A DNA stretch of 64,000 nt from NCBI GenBank assembly GCA_000384615.1, contig ARQU01000008.1, positions 1-64,000 of the forward strand, in the 5' to 3' direction. Source of the DNA: an alpha proteobacterium SCGC AAA536-G10. Lineage in GTDB: Bacteria > Pseudomonadota > Alphaproteobacteria > Puniceispirillales > Marisalimonadaceae. The position numbers and the translations under genes are program-made. The notes below the pieces were generated by a model. The model did not search any database. It was given only the letters and a program-made list of their open reading frames with translations, and was not told the origin of the DNA. This document shows, piece by piece, positions 52,687 to 60,431 of this stretch (position 1 is its first letter; each line of letters starts with the position of its first letter).

Positions 52687-53691
52687 ATGAGTGTAGAATT
52701 ATTAAATTTTATTGAGACTGTACTTAACGGATTAATGTCTGGGGTAATGTATTCATTAGTTGCTCTCGGTTTTGTCTTGATTTTTAAAGCATCGGGTGTT
52801 TTTAATTTTGCTCAGGGTGTCTTTGCTCTTTTTGCTGCGCTTACTCTTGTTGGCTATCAAACAGGTCAAGTTCCGTTTGCTCATTTAATAAATGAGCTTT
52901 TTGGAACAAATTATCATAATTGGTATGCATCAATGCCAAACTTTTTAGCCATCATTTTGACTATGATTACAATGATTGCTTTAGCATGGATTATAGAACG
53001 GCTCGTTCTCAAGCATCTTGTTAATCAGGATCCTATAATTTTGTTTATGGCTACAATTGGCTTGGCTTTCGCCTTAGAAGGTGTTGGAGATTTAATGTGG
53101 GGTTCCGATGTGAAGGTTTTAGATGTTGGAATACCAAGTGGCGGATCAATATGGTTGGAAGAGGCTACAATAGGACTTGCGGCTGAAGGTAGTGATTATT
53201 ACGGAATGTATATTGACGTTCTGAATGTTTGGGCAACTGTAATTGCTGTGATCTTGGTTATTACATTAGCTCTTTTTTCTCAATATACTAAAACTGGAAG
53301 AGCATTAAGAGCAGTAGCTGATGACCATCAAGCTGCTTTATCAGTTGGTATTTCTCTTAGAACAATTTGGATACTTGTTTGGGCAATTTCAGGTTTCATT
53401 GCTATGGTAGCTGGTATTATGTGGGGAACAGAGTCTGGTGTACAATTTTCTCTATCTCTTATTGCATTAAAAGCTTTACCAGTTCTTATATTAGGTGGTT
53501 TTACTTCCATTCCAGGTGCAATTATTGGAGGACTATTAATAGGTGTTGGTGAAAAACTAGCCGAAATTTATATTGGTGGATACTTCGAAACAGGTGCATT
53601 AGAAAATTGGTTTGCCTATGTTATGGCATTAGCATTTTTATTATTTCGTCCACAAGGTTTGTTTGGCGATAAAATTATCGAGAGGGTTTAA
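52687..53691 (+). CDS. livH: ABC transporter permease LivH
   Basis: 334 residues, multi-spanning. LNGLMSGVMYSLVALGFVLIFKASGVFNFAQGVFALFAA is the LivH N-terminus. YTKTGRALRAVADDHQAALSVGISLRTIWILVWAISG is the coupling loop, and LILGGFTSIPGAIIGGLLIGVGEKLAE the C-terminal signature. A periplasmic loop near residues 70-90 and one near 155-180 are longer than in the first cluster's LivH, typical of this ligase-linked subgroup. Confidence 0.93.
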   Translation: MSVELLNFIETVLNGLMSGVMYSLVALGFVLIFKASGVFNFAQGVFALFAALTLVGYQTGQVPFAHLINELFGTNYHNWYASMPNFLAIILTMITMIALAWIIERLVLKHLVNQDPIILFMATIGLAFALEGVGDLMWGSDVKVLDVGIPSGGSIWLEEATIGLAAEGSDYYGMYIDVLNVWATVIAVILVITLALFSQYTKTGRALRAVADDHQAALSVGISLRTIWILVWAISGFIAMVAGIMWGTESGVQFSLSLIALKALPVLILGGFTSIPGAIIGGLLIGVGEKLAEIYIGGYFETGALENWFAYVMALAFLLFRPQGLFGDKIIERV

Positions 53692-53696
53692 GTTCT

Positions 53697-54776
53697 ATGC
53701 TTTACAAAGAAACTGGTCAGTATAAGTCTACATATAAATCAGACCATGCTATATTTCCTCTCATACAGGACAAAATTGCTTTTAGCACTTTAATGTTCAT
53801 TGCTTTTTTAATAATTCCATTTGTTATTAATAGTTATTGGGAAAAAGCTATTCTGGTTCCATTCCTAATTTTTTCTCTTGCAGCAATAGGTCTGAATATT
53901 TTGACGGGATATTGTGGTCAAGTTTCTCTGGGAACTGGTGGGTTTATGGCAGTAGGAGCTTTTTCGACCTACAAAATAATGACTTATTTTCCTGATTTAA
54001 ATATAATGATTATTGTCCTAATTTCAGGACTTATAACTGCCGCTGTTGGTATCTTTTTTGGATTACCTTCATTACGTATAAAAGGTTTTTACTTAGCTGT
54101 TGCTACACTTGCATCTCAATTCTTTTTAGTTTGGTTATTCAACAAGGTTCCTTGGTTTTATAATTATTCCGCAACTGGCCAAATTACTGTATCAGAAAGA
54201 TTTTTGTTTGGAATACCAGTGACGGGGGCAAACGCACCTTCTTATGCAACATACTTGTTTTGTTTAGTGTTAGTAGTAATTCTTGGATTTGCTGCAAAAA
54301 ACTTAATTAGAAGCAAAATGGGACGATCGTGGATGGCCATAAGAGACATGGATATTGCCGCAGAAATTATTGGTGTACCACCACTTAAAACCAAACTGTC
54401 TGCCTTTGCGATAAGTTCTTTTTATATTGGTGTGGCTGGTGCATTATATTTTGCTGTTTTTCTAGGAGCGATCGAAGTAACAGAGTCATTTGACATTATG
54501 ACAATTTCATTTCCAGTATTATTTATGATTATTATTGGGGGACTTGGATCTATGTTAGGTTCATTTCTAGGTGCTGCTTTTATTGTTACACTTCCAATTG
54601 GCTTAAAATTCATTATGGTTGATTTAGTTGGCTTATCAGCAGTCACAGCCAAACATTTTGAAATAACAATCTGGGGATTGTTAATGATTATTTTTCTAAT
54701 TGTAGAGCCTCACGGCCTTGCAAGACTTTGGTCCATCGCAAAAGAAAAGTTAAGACGATGGCCTTTTCCCTACTAA
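53697..54776 (+). CDS. livM: ABC transporter permease LivM
   Basis: 359 residues, multi-spanning with a cytoplasmic N-terminus of about 25 residues. FSLAAIGLNILTGYCGQVSLGTGGFMAVGAFST is the LivM signature, IRSKMGRSWMAIRDMDIAAEIIGVPPLKTKLSAFAISSF the coupling loop, and MIIIGGLGSMLGSFLGAAFIVTLPI the C-terminal block. It starts 5 nt after livH. The binding-protein gene follows after 44 nt. Confidence 0.93.
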   Translation: MLYKETGQYKSTYKSDHAIFPLIQDKIAFSTLMFIAFLIIPFVINSYWEKAILVPFLIFSLAAIGLNILTGYCGQVSLGTGGFMAVGAFSTYKIMTYFPDLNIMIIVLISGLITAAVGIFFGLPSLRIKGFYLAVATLASQFFLVWLFNKVPWFYNYSATGQITVSERFLFGIPVTGANAPSYATYLFCLVLVVILGFAAKNLIRSKMGRSWMAIRDMDIAAEIIGVPPLKTKLSAFAISSFYIGVAGALYFAVFLGAIEVTESFDIMTISFPVLFMIIIGGLGSMLGSFLGAAFIVTLPIGLKFIMVDLVGLSAVTAKHFEITIWGLLMIIFLIVEPHGLARLWSIAKEKLRRWPFPY

Positions 54777-54820
54777 ATTTCTTTAGTAGATAATATTAAT
54801 TTTTCTCAAGGGAGGATCTA

Positions 54821-56116
54821 ATGAGAATAAAACAACTTTTGATTGGAATTACAGCCTCTGTTATTGCTATTTCTAGTTATGTAGAAATTGCAGTTGCTGA
54901 TCTAAAATTTCCAATGTTGGTTTACCGAACAGGCGCATACGCACCTAATGGTATTCCAAACGCTGATGGTTTTGTAGATTACTACAAAATGATAAATGCT
55001 AGAGATGGCGGTATTGGTGGTGAAAAAATCTTACACCCTGAGTGTGAAACCGGTTATAAAACCCAAGTAGGCGTAGAGTGTTACGAAAAAAATAAAAAAG
55101 ACGCTATGGTTTTCCAGCCTATGTCAACAGGTATTACTTACCAGTTGATTCCAAAAGCTACAGCTGATGGTGTAACAGTTTATTCAACTGGATACGGAAG
55201 GACATCTGCAGCAAACGGTAAGGTTTTTAAATGGATATTTAATGCTCCTGCAACTTATTGGGATGGTGCCACCCATATGATACGACATATAAGGAAAGAA
55301 AACTTTGGAAATATCAAAGGTAAAAAAGTAGCTTTAATTTACCACAACTCTGCTTATGGAAAGGAACCAATTAGGACACTTCAGGAAGCAGCTAAAAAAC
55401 ATGGTTTTAAATTAAGTTTATTACCAGTTGATCATCCAGGACAAGAACAGAAAGCTACTTGGTTGAAAATACGTAAAAGTCGTCCCGACTATATTTTTAT
55501 GTGGGGATGGGGTGTTATGAACCAAGTTGCTATAAAATCAGCTTCTTCTATTAAATTTCCAATGGATAAATTTATTGGAATTTGGTGGTCAGGATCTGAA
55601 AATGATGTTTTACCCGCTGGACAAGGTGCACATGGTTATAAAGCTTTGACATTTAATGCTCCAGGGGCTAATTACCAAGTGCATAAGGACATTAAAAAAT
55701 ATGTATTCGCAAAAGGTGAGCAATCTGGTGACGGATCTCACTTTGGAACAGTCTTATACAACAGAGGGTTATTCCAAGCAATGGTTCAAGTTGAAGCTGC
55801 TGTAGTTGCACAAAAAATACATGGAACCTCTAAGATAACTCCTGCGATGTATCGTGATGGAATGGAAGCGGTAGATCTAAGTGCAGAAAGAATGGCTGAG
55901 TTAGGTTTCAAGGACTTTGCACCTCCATTTAAAAATAGTTGTGAAAACCATGGTGGTAGTGGACTTGCTGCAGTTCAACAGTGGGATGCCAAAGCTAAAA
56001 AATGGAGCTTAATTACTGAGTACATGTATGGTGATAAAAGCATTACTGAGAAATTAATAGCTGAAGATTCAGCTAAATACGCTGCAGAACAAAAAATTGC
56101 TGAGCGTTGTAACTAA
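54821..56116 (+). CDS. Periplasmic substrate-binding protein of the ligase-linked Liv-type transporter
   Basis: 431 residues, longer than ordinary LivK. Signal peptide about 1-26 (LLIGITASVIAISSYVEIAVA). The mature part starts with a type-1 periplasmic fold: LVYRTGAYAPNGIPNADGFVDYYKMIN, RDGGIGGEKI, then GKKVALIYHNSAYGKEPIRTLQEAAKKHGF in the middle. Two cysteines, in HPECETGYKT and GVECYEKNKK, and a further two near the C-terminus (SCENHGG, ERCN) may form disulfides. This subgroup is found with CoA ligases and is thought to bind hydrophobic carboxylates; the ligand here is unknown. GGGAGGA precedes the ATG. Confidence 0.9.
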   Translation: MRIKQLLIGITASVIAISSYVEIAVADLKFPMLVYRTGAYAPNGIPNADGFVDYYKMINARDGGIGGEKILHPECETGYKTQVGVECYEKNKKDAMVFQPMSTGITYQLIPKATADGVTVYSTGYGRTSAANGKVFKWIFNAPATYWDGATHMIRHIRKENFGNIKGKKVALIYHNSAYGKEPIRTLQEAAKKHGFKLSLLPVDHPGQEQKATWLKIRKSRPDYIFMWGWGVMNQVAIKSASSIKFPMDKFIGIWWSGSENDVLPAGQGAHGYKALTFNAPGANYQVHKDIKKYVFAKGEQSGDGSHFGTVLYNRGLFQAMVQVEAAVVAQKIHGTSKITPAMYRDGMEAVDLSAERMAELGFKDFAPPFKNSCENHGGSGLAAVQQWDAKAKKWSLITEYMYGDKSITEKLIAEDSAKYAAEQKIAERCN

Positions 56117-56123
56117 AATAATT

Positions 56124-56151
56124 GAGAGCCTAATAAATTAGGCTCTCTTTT
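56124..56151 (+). terminator. Strong hairpin with T-run after the binding-protein gene (internal attenuator)
   Basis: GAGAGCCTAA-TAAA-TTAGGCTCTC, a perfect 10-bp stem, followed by TTTT. It starts 8 nt after the binding-protein stop and lies 20 nt before the livF gene. As the operon evidently continues, it is likely a leaky terminator or stabiliser that keeps binding-protein mRNA abundant. Confidence 0.85.
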
Positions 56152-56170
56152 ACCTAATAGGAAAAATAAA

Positions 56171-57004
56171 ATGGATGACATTAAAGTAAATAAAAAGTCT
56201 AGTACTGTAGAAGACATTCTAATAGTTAATAATATAGAGGTTGTTTACAGCCACGTTATTCTTGTTTTGAAAGGTGTAAGTTTAAAAGTCAAAAAGGGAG
56301 GAATAACAGCTTTACTTGGTGGTAACGGTGCTGGAAAAAGCACAACACTTAAATCCATATCAAATTTATTAGCTTCAGAAAGAGGCGAAGTTACGAAAGG
56401 TTCTGTAACATTTAGTAATCAATATATACATGACCTTGATCCGGCCCAATTAGTTAAAAGGGGCGTCATTCAGGTTATGGAAGGAAGACATTGCTTTGAG
56501 CATTTAACAGTTGAAGAAAATTTACTTACCGGCGCTTACACTAGGAGTAACAATAAGGAAGTTAAAGATGACTTAGAAAGAGTATACAACTACTTTCCTA
56601 GACTTCGAGATAGAAGAACTTCTTTGGCAGGCTACACATCTGGTGGTGAACAACAAATGATAGCTATTGGAAGGGCTTTGATGGCTCACCCAACAATGAT
56701 ATTACTAGACGAACCTTCGATGGGACTTGCTCCTCAACTTGTTAAACAAATATTTGAAATAGTTGCTGAAATAAATAGAAAAGAAGGTGTAACTATTTTA
56801 TTAGCAGAACAGAATACTAATGTAGCTCTTCAGTACGCAGAATATGCCTATATTTTAGAAAATGGTCGAGTTGTTATGGAAGGAACTGCAGAGTCAATGA
56901 GAGATAATGAAGACGTAAAAGAATTTTATCTTGGTATTTCTGGAGAAGGCCGACAATCATTTAAAGATGTTAAACAATATCGAAGACGTAAAAGATGGTT
57001 GTAA
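56171..57004 (+). CDS. livF: ABC transporter ATP-binding protein LivF
   Basis: 277 residues. Walker A GGNGAGKSTT, VIQVMEGRHCFEHLTVEENL (LivF-type Q-loop region), signature TSGGEQQMIAIGRALM, Walker B MILLDEPSMGLAPQL, and LAEQNTNVALQYAEYAYILENGRVV as switch region. An extra N-terminal segment of about 18 residues and a C-terminal basic tail (VKQYRRRKRWL) distinguish it from the first LivF. It pairs with the LivG at 51868. Confidence 0.93.
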   Translation: MDDIKVNKKSSTVEDILIVNNIEVVYSHVILVLKGVSLKVKKGGITALLGGNGAGKSTTLKSISNLLASERGEVTKGSVTFSNQYIHDLDPAQLVKRGVIQVMEGRHCFEHLTVEENLLTGAYTRSNNKEVKDDLERVYNYFPRLRDRRTSLAGYTSGGEQQMIAIGRALMAHPTMILLDEPSMGLAPQLVKQIFEIVAEINRKEGVTILLAEQNTNVALQYAEYAYILENGRVVMEGTAESMRDNEDVKEFYLGISGEGRQSFKDVKQYRRRKRWL

Positions 57005-57010
57005 GAAAAA

Positions 57011-58255
57011 ATGATAAAAAATAAATTTTTTGATGATTTAGAAATACGTTCTAAAGATGAAAGAATTTCAGATCATTTAAAAAAATTAAATAACTTAATT
57101 GAAAAAGCAAAACAAAATAAAAATCAATTACTGAGATTTAATGTTGAAATCGAAGATCTAGATGATCTTAGTCAAATTCCTTTATTAAGAAAATCCGATT
57201 TAATTGACAAACAATCTAAGCAACCCCCTTTTGCTGAATTAAATGTAAGTGAAATTAGAGATTTTGCCCATATCTACCGATCTCCTGGGCCAATATATGA
57301 TTTGGATGGCTATTCACAAAATTGGTGGAGATTTGCCAGGGCATTACATGCAGCTGACTTTAGATATGGTGATATAGTTCAAAATTGTTTTTCTTACCAT
57401 TTCACTCCAGCAGGAGCGATGTTTGAAGAAGCTGCAAAAATTTTAAAATGTACAGTTATTCCAGCTGGTGGAGAGAATACAGATATGCAACTAGAAGTTA
57501 TGCACGATATCGGAACTTCAGCTTATGTCGGTGTACCAGACTTTTTAAAAATAATTTTAGAAAAGGCTGATGAAAAAAAAATATCACTTTCAAAACTTAC
57601 AAAAGCAATGGTAACTGGTGGACCATTATTTCCAGCTGTGGCACAAAATTTCAAAGACCGTAACATTCAAGCAAGACAATGTTATGGAACTGCTGATTTA
57701 GGCCTTGTTGCTTATGAAGCTGCTGAAAGTGAAGGGATGGTAATTGATGAAGATGTAATATTAGAAATAGTTAAGCCTGGTACTGGAAAACCTGTAAAAG
57801 ATGGTGAGGTAGGAGAAGTTGTTGTAACTGTTCTTAATAATTATGAATTACCAATTATTAGATTTGCTACAGGTGATCTATCGGCAATAATGGATGGTGA
57901 AAGTATTACTGGTAGAACTAATAAAAGAATTAAAGGTTGGATGGGAAGAGCTGATCAAACAACAAAAGTGAGAGGTATGTTTGTACAACCATCTCAAGTC
58001 AATAAAATTCTTGAAAATCTGAAAATTGATAATGAAGCTAGAATGATAATAAGCAGGTCTAATGATAAAGACGAACTACTACTTAAAGTAGAGTCCAACA
58101 TAACAAACAGCTCAGAAATTGAAACAATGAAACAAAAAATTTCAGATGAAATTAAAAATGTAATTAATTTAAGAGGAACTTTAGAAATAGTTCCCGTAAA
58201 TAGTTTACCTAATGATGGAAAAGTGATAGACGATACTCGTGATTTTGGAGAATAA
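57011..58255 (+). CDS. PaaK-like (phenylacetate-CoA ligase family) protein lacking a canonical P-loop
   Basis: 414 residues with the PaaK scaffold: IPLLRKSDLIDKQ, FARALHAADFRYGDIVQNCFSYHFTPAG, VIPAGGENTDMQLEVM, GTSAYVGVPDFLKIILEKA, and C-terminal RFATGDLSAIM...GWMGRADQTTKVRGMFVQPSQV. Where active PaaK enzymes have the SSGTTGxP nucleotide loop, this one reads YRSPGPIYD. ATP binding may therefore be altered or lost. It ends in an operon that already has a ligase (49900), so it might be an acyl-transfer or accessory protein, or a ligase with unusual chemistry. 6 nt after livF, 2 nt before the SDR gene. Confidence 0.85.
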   Translation: MIKNKFFDDLEIRSKDERISDHLKKLNNLIEKAKQNKNQLLRFNVEIEDLDDLSQIPLLRKSDLIDKQSKQPPFAELNVSEIRDFAHIYRSPGPIYDLDGYSQNWWRFARALHAADFRYGDIVQNCFSYHFTPAGAMFEEAAKILKCTVIPAGGENTDMQLEVMHDIGTSAYVGVPDFLKIILEKADEKKISLSKLTKAMVTGGPLFPAVAQNFKDRNIQARQCYGTADLGLVAYEAAESEGMVIDEDVILEIVKPGTGKPVKDGEVGEVVVTVLNNYELPIIRFATGDLSAIMDGESITGRTNKRIKGWMGRADQTTKVRGMFVQPSQVNKILENLKIDNEARMIISRSNDKDELLLKVESNITNSSEIETMKQKISDEIKNVINLRGTLEIVPVNSLPNDGKVIDDTRDFGE

Positions 58256-58257
58256 AA

Positions 58258-59007
58258 ATGAAAATTGAAAATGTTAAAGCAGTTATAACTGGTGCTGGAA
58301 GTGGTCTTGGAGAAGGCACCGCAAGATACTTAAAGGATAGAGGAGCAGAACTTCTATTAATAGACTTAAACGCCGAAGGTCTAAAAAAAGTAGCTAAAGA
58401 AACAGATGCTAAATATTTCGTTGGAGATGTTTCAAACGAAGAAGAAATGAAAAAAGCAATTGAAGATTTTGATGGCATTAATTGCTTAGTTAATTGTGCC
58501 GGAATAGCTGTTGGTGCTAAAGTTGTATCCAGTAGAGGAATGCATGATTTAAGTTTGTTTGAAAAAGTTCTCAAAGTAAATTTAATTGGTAGCTTTAATA
58601 TGCTAAGGTTGTGCGCTGACAAAATGCAGGCTAATCAACCTGACAACGAAGGTGAAAAAGGTGTCGTTATAAATACAGCTTCAGTTGCAGCTTACGATGG
58701 ACAAGTGGGACAAGCAGCCTACTCAGCTTCAAAAGGTGGTATTGTTGGAATGACTTTACCTATTGCAAGAGAGTTGGCTTCAAATGGTATAAGAGTTAAT
58801 ACAATTGCTCCTGGTTTATTTGCCACCGCTATGTTGTCAGGCATGAGTGATGAAGTACAAAAAAGCTTAATCGCAACTACTGTTTTCCCAAAACGTCTAG
58901 GTACACCTCTAGAATATGCGATGTTAGTCGAAAGTGTTTTAACTAATGTATTATTAAATGGCGAAACAATCAGACTTGACGGGTCGGTTCGTTTAGCTCC
59001 TAGATAA
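58258..59007 (+). CDS. SDR-family 3-hydroxyacyl-CoA dehydrogenase (HSD10-like)
   Basis: A 249-residue short-chain dehydrogenase. TGAGSGLGEGTARYL is the NAD loop, followed by the aspartate in LLIDLNAE (NAD over NADP). The active site is S142 in NTASVAAYDG with Y155 and K159 in YSASK. NTIAPGLFATAML follows. The PGLFATAML and VVSSRGMHDLSLFEKVLKVNLIG features resemble type-2 (HSD10) 3-hydroxyacyl-CoA dehydrogenases, which oxidise 3-hydroxyacyl-CoA or 2-methyl-3-hydroxybutyryl-CoA. In this operon it would follow the hydratase step. Confidence 0.88.
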   Translation: MKIENVKAVITGAGSGLGEGTARYLKDRGAELLLIDLNAEGLKKVAKETDAKYFVGDVSNEEEMKKAIEDFDGINCLVNCAGIAVGAKVVSSRGMHDLSLFEKVLKVNLIGSFNMLRLCADKMQANQPDNEGEKGVVINTASVAAYDGQVGQAAYSASKGGIVGMTLPIARELASNGIRVNTIAPGLFATAMLSGMSDEVQKSLIATTVFPKRLGTPLEYAMLVESVLTNVLLNGETIRLDGSVRLAPR

Positions 59008-59031
59008 AAGCATTTTAAGTAAATTTCATTA

Positions 59032-59484
59032 ATGATATTAAAGCCAAAATATTTTGAAGATTTTGAAGTCGGTTTAACCTTTGAGTCTGAACCCTCTTTC
59101 ATTTCTAAAGAAGAAATTATTGATTTTGCTTCAAAATACGATCCTCAATCTTTTCATTTAGATGAAAAAGCAGCAAATAATGGTCCATTTGGTCAACTTA
59201 CTTCAAGCGGCTTCATGACTTTAGGAAAATCTTTTACACAAATATTTAAAATGGGAGTTTATGACGGAACAAGTATGGGAGCTTGGGGTATTGACGAATT
59301 AAGATGGACAAAACCAGTATATCCGGGTGACTATTTGAAAACAAAAATAGAAGTCCTGGAAGCAAAAAAATCAACTAAAAATCCAAAACGAGGCACTGCT
59401 AGGTTAAAACATACTGTTACTAATCAAAATAATGAAATTGTTATGACTTGGATATCTAATCAAATGCTAAGAACTAAAAGATAA
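59032..59484 (+). CDS. MaoC-like (R)-enoyl-CoA hydratase
   Basis: A 150-residue hot-dog-fold protein. The hydratase-2 motif is KYDPQSFHLDEKAA with D37 and H42 as the catalytic pair, followed by GQLTSSGFMTLGKSF. WTKPVYPGDYLKTKIEV is the second strand-pair block. It is the last gene of the 49.9-59.5 kb operon, 24 nt after the SDR, and converges on the CBS gene. It likely hydrates the enoyl-CoA made from the transported acid. Confidence 0.88.
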   Translation: MILKPKYFEDFEVGLTFESEPSFISKEEIIDFASKYDPQSFHLDEKAANNGPFGQLTSSGFMTLGKSFTQIFKMGVYDGTSMGAWGIDELRWTKPVYPGDYLKTKIEVLEAKKSTKNPKRGTARLKHTVTNQNNEIVMTWISNQMLRTKR

Positions 59485-59496
59485 ATTAAAATCCTC

Positions 59497-60030
59497 TTAT
59501 AAAAAAGCTTTCATAGCAGCTATTATAGCAACTCCATAAATTACCATAAATATTAATAATGTATTGATTGAGAACCCCTTCATAAATGAGGCTTTAGCTA
59601 ATTGTGAAGCTTGAAATATTAAATCTGGCCAGGTATAGGACACAAAGTCACCCTGGGTAAAAATAACTTTAATTTTTCCATCGGCATCCACTACAGGTAA
59701 TCTTCTAAACCTATCATTTGACATTATCCTTAACCAATCAACCACATCATCATTCTCATTGGCAACCCTTGGATTGAGGGTCATTATATCCTCTAATTTA
59801 GTTGTTTTTGGAGACATATTGTTATTTACCAATTTCTTTACAATATCTCTTTCAGTCACAATTCCGACAACTTTATCTTTACTATCTACAATTACAACTG
59901 AACCATAATTTTTATCAGCCATAACAGCAATTGCTTGAGATACTTTTTCTTTACCTAAAAAAGTAACTGGTTTTGGTTTAGTTTTAAATTCTGGTCTATC
60001 TACTAGACGACCACCTCTACGAGTTTCCAA
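59497..60030 (-). CDS. CBS-domain protein with C-terminal membrane segment
   Basis: 177 residues from TTG at 60030, with GAGG close upstream. Two CBS motifs: VSQAIAVMADKNYGSVVIVDSKDKVVGIVTERDIVKKL (about 30-68) and VVDWLRIMSNDRFRRLPVVDADGKIKVIFTQGDFVSY (about 97-135). They form one Bateman module that binds adenine nucleotides. After it comes a hydrophobic helix near the end (TLLIFMVIYGVAIIAAMKAFL), an unusual tail that would anchor the module to the membrane. No partner enzyme is fused; it may sense energy charge for a nearby transporter (inference). Confidence 0.8.
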   Translation of the reverse strand: METRRGGRLVDRPEFKTKPKPVTFLGKEKVSQAIAVMADKNYGSVVIVDSKDKVVGIVTERDIVKKLVNNNMSPKTTKLEDIMTLNPRVANENDDVVDWLRIMSNDRFRRLPVVDADGKIKVIFTQGDFVSYTWPDLIFQASQLAKASFMKGFSINTLLIFMVIYGVAIIAAMKAFL

Positions 60031-60124
60031 TTTTTACCTCATATATTTTATTCGGATTTTTATCTCAATATAATACTTATTATAATATAGACAAGTTAAA
60101 GAAATATTACTTTATATAAAAATT

Positions 60125-60427
60125 TTAAGTGTTATAAGTTATCCAACCCGAATAACCCTCATCCATACTAAAAACATTTTTAAATCCGTGATGACTAAAA
60201 AAATTTGCAGCAGATTGACTTGAATGACCATGATAACAGTAAATCAAAATTGTTTCATTTTTATCTTTATCTTGGAGAAATTTATCGATATTTAAATCTT
60301 CAACATGAATAGCCTTTTCAATATGACCTTTTGAAAATGAGTTGTGATCTCTTATATCAATTAAGATTAAATCATTATTTTTAATAAGATTTATTGCTTC
60401 TTTTATTGAAATGCATTCGAAAGACAC
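60125..60427 (-). CDS. glpE: GlpE-type thiosulfate sulfurtransferase (single rhodanese domain)
   Basis: 100 residues. ISIKEAINLIKNNDLILIDIRDHNSFSKGHIEKAIH is the rhodanese N-half. The active-site loop is IYCYHGHSSQSAANFFS with the persulfide cysteine at C64 and the GlpE-specific HGHSS, then DEGYSGW. It transfers sulfane sulfur to cyanide, dithiols or thioredoxin. GTG start, 4 nt after the thiolase stop, so probably cotranscribed and coupled with it. Confidence 0.9.
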   Translation of the reverse strand: MSFECISIKEAINLIKNNDLILIDIRDHNSFSKGHIEKAIHVEDLNIDKFLQDKDKNETILIYCYHGHSSQSAANFFSHHGFKNVFSMDEGYSGWITYNT

Positions 60428-60431
60428 TTGT

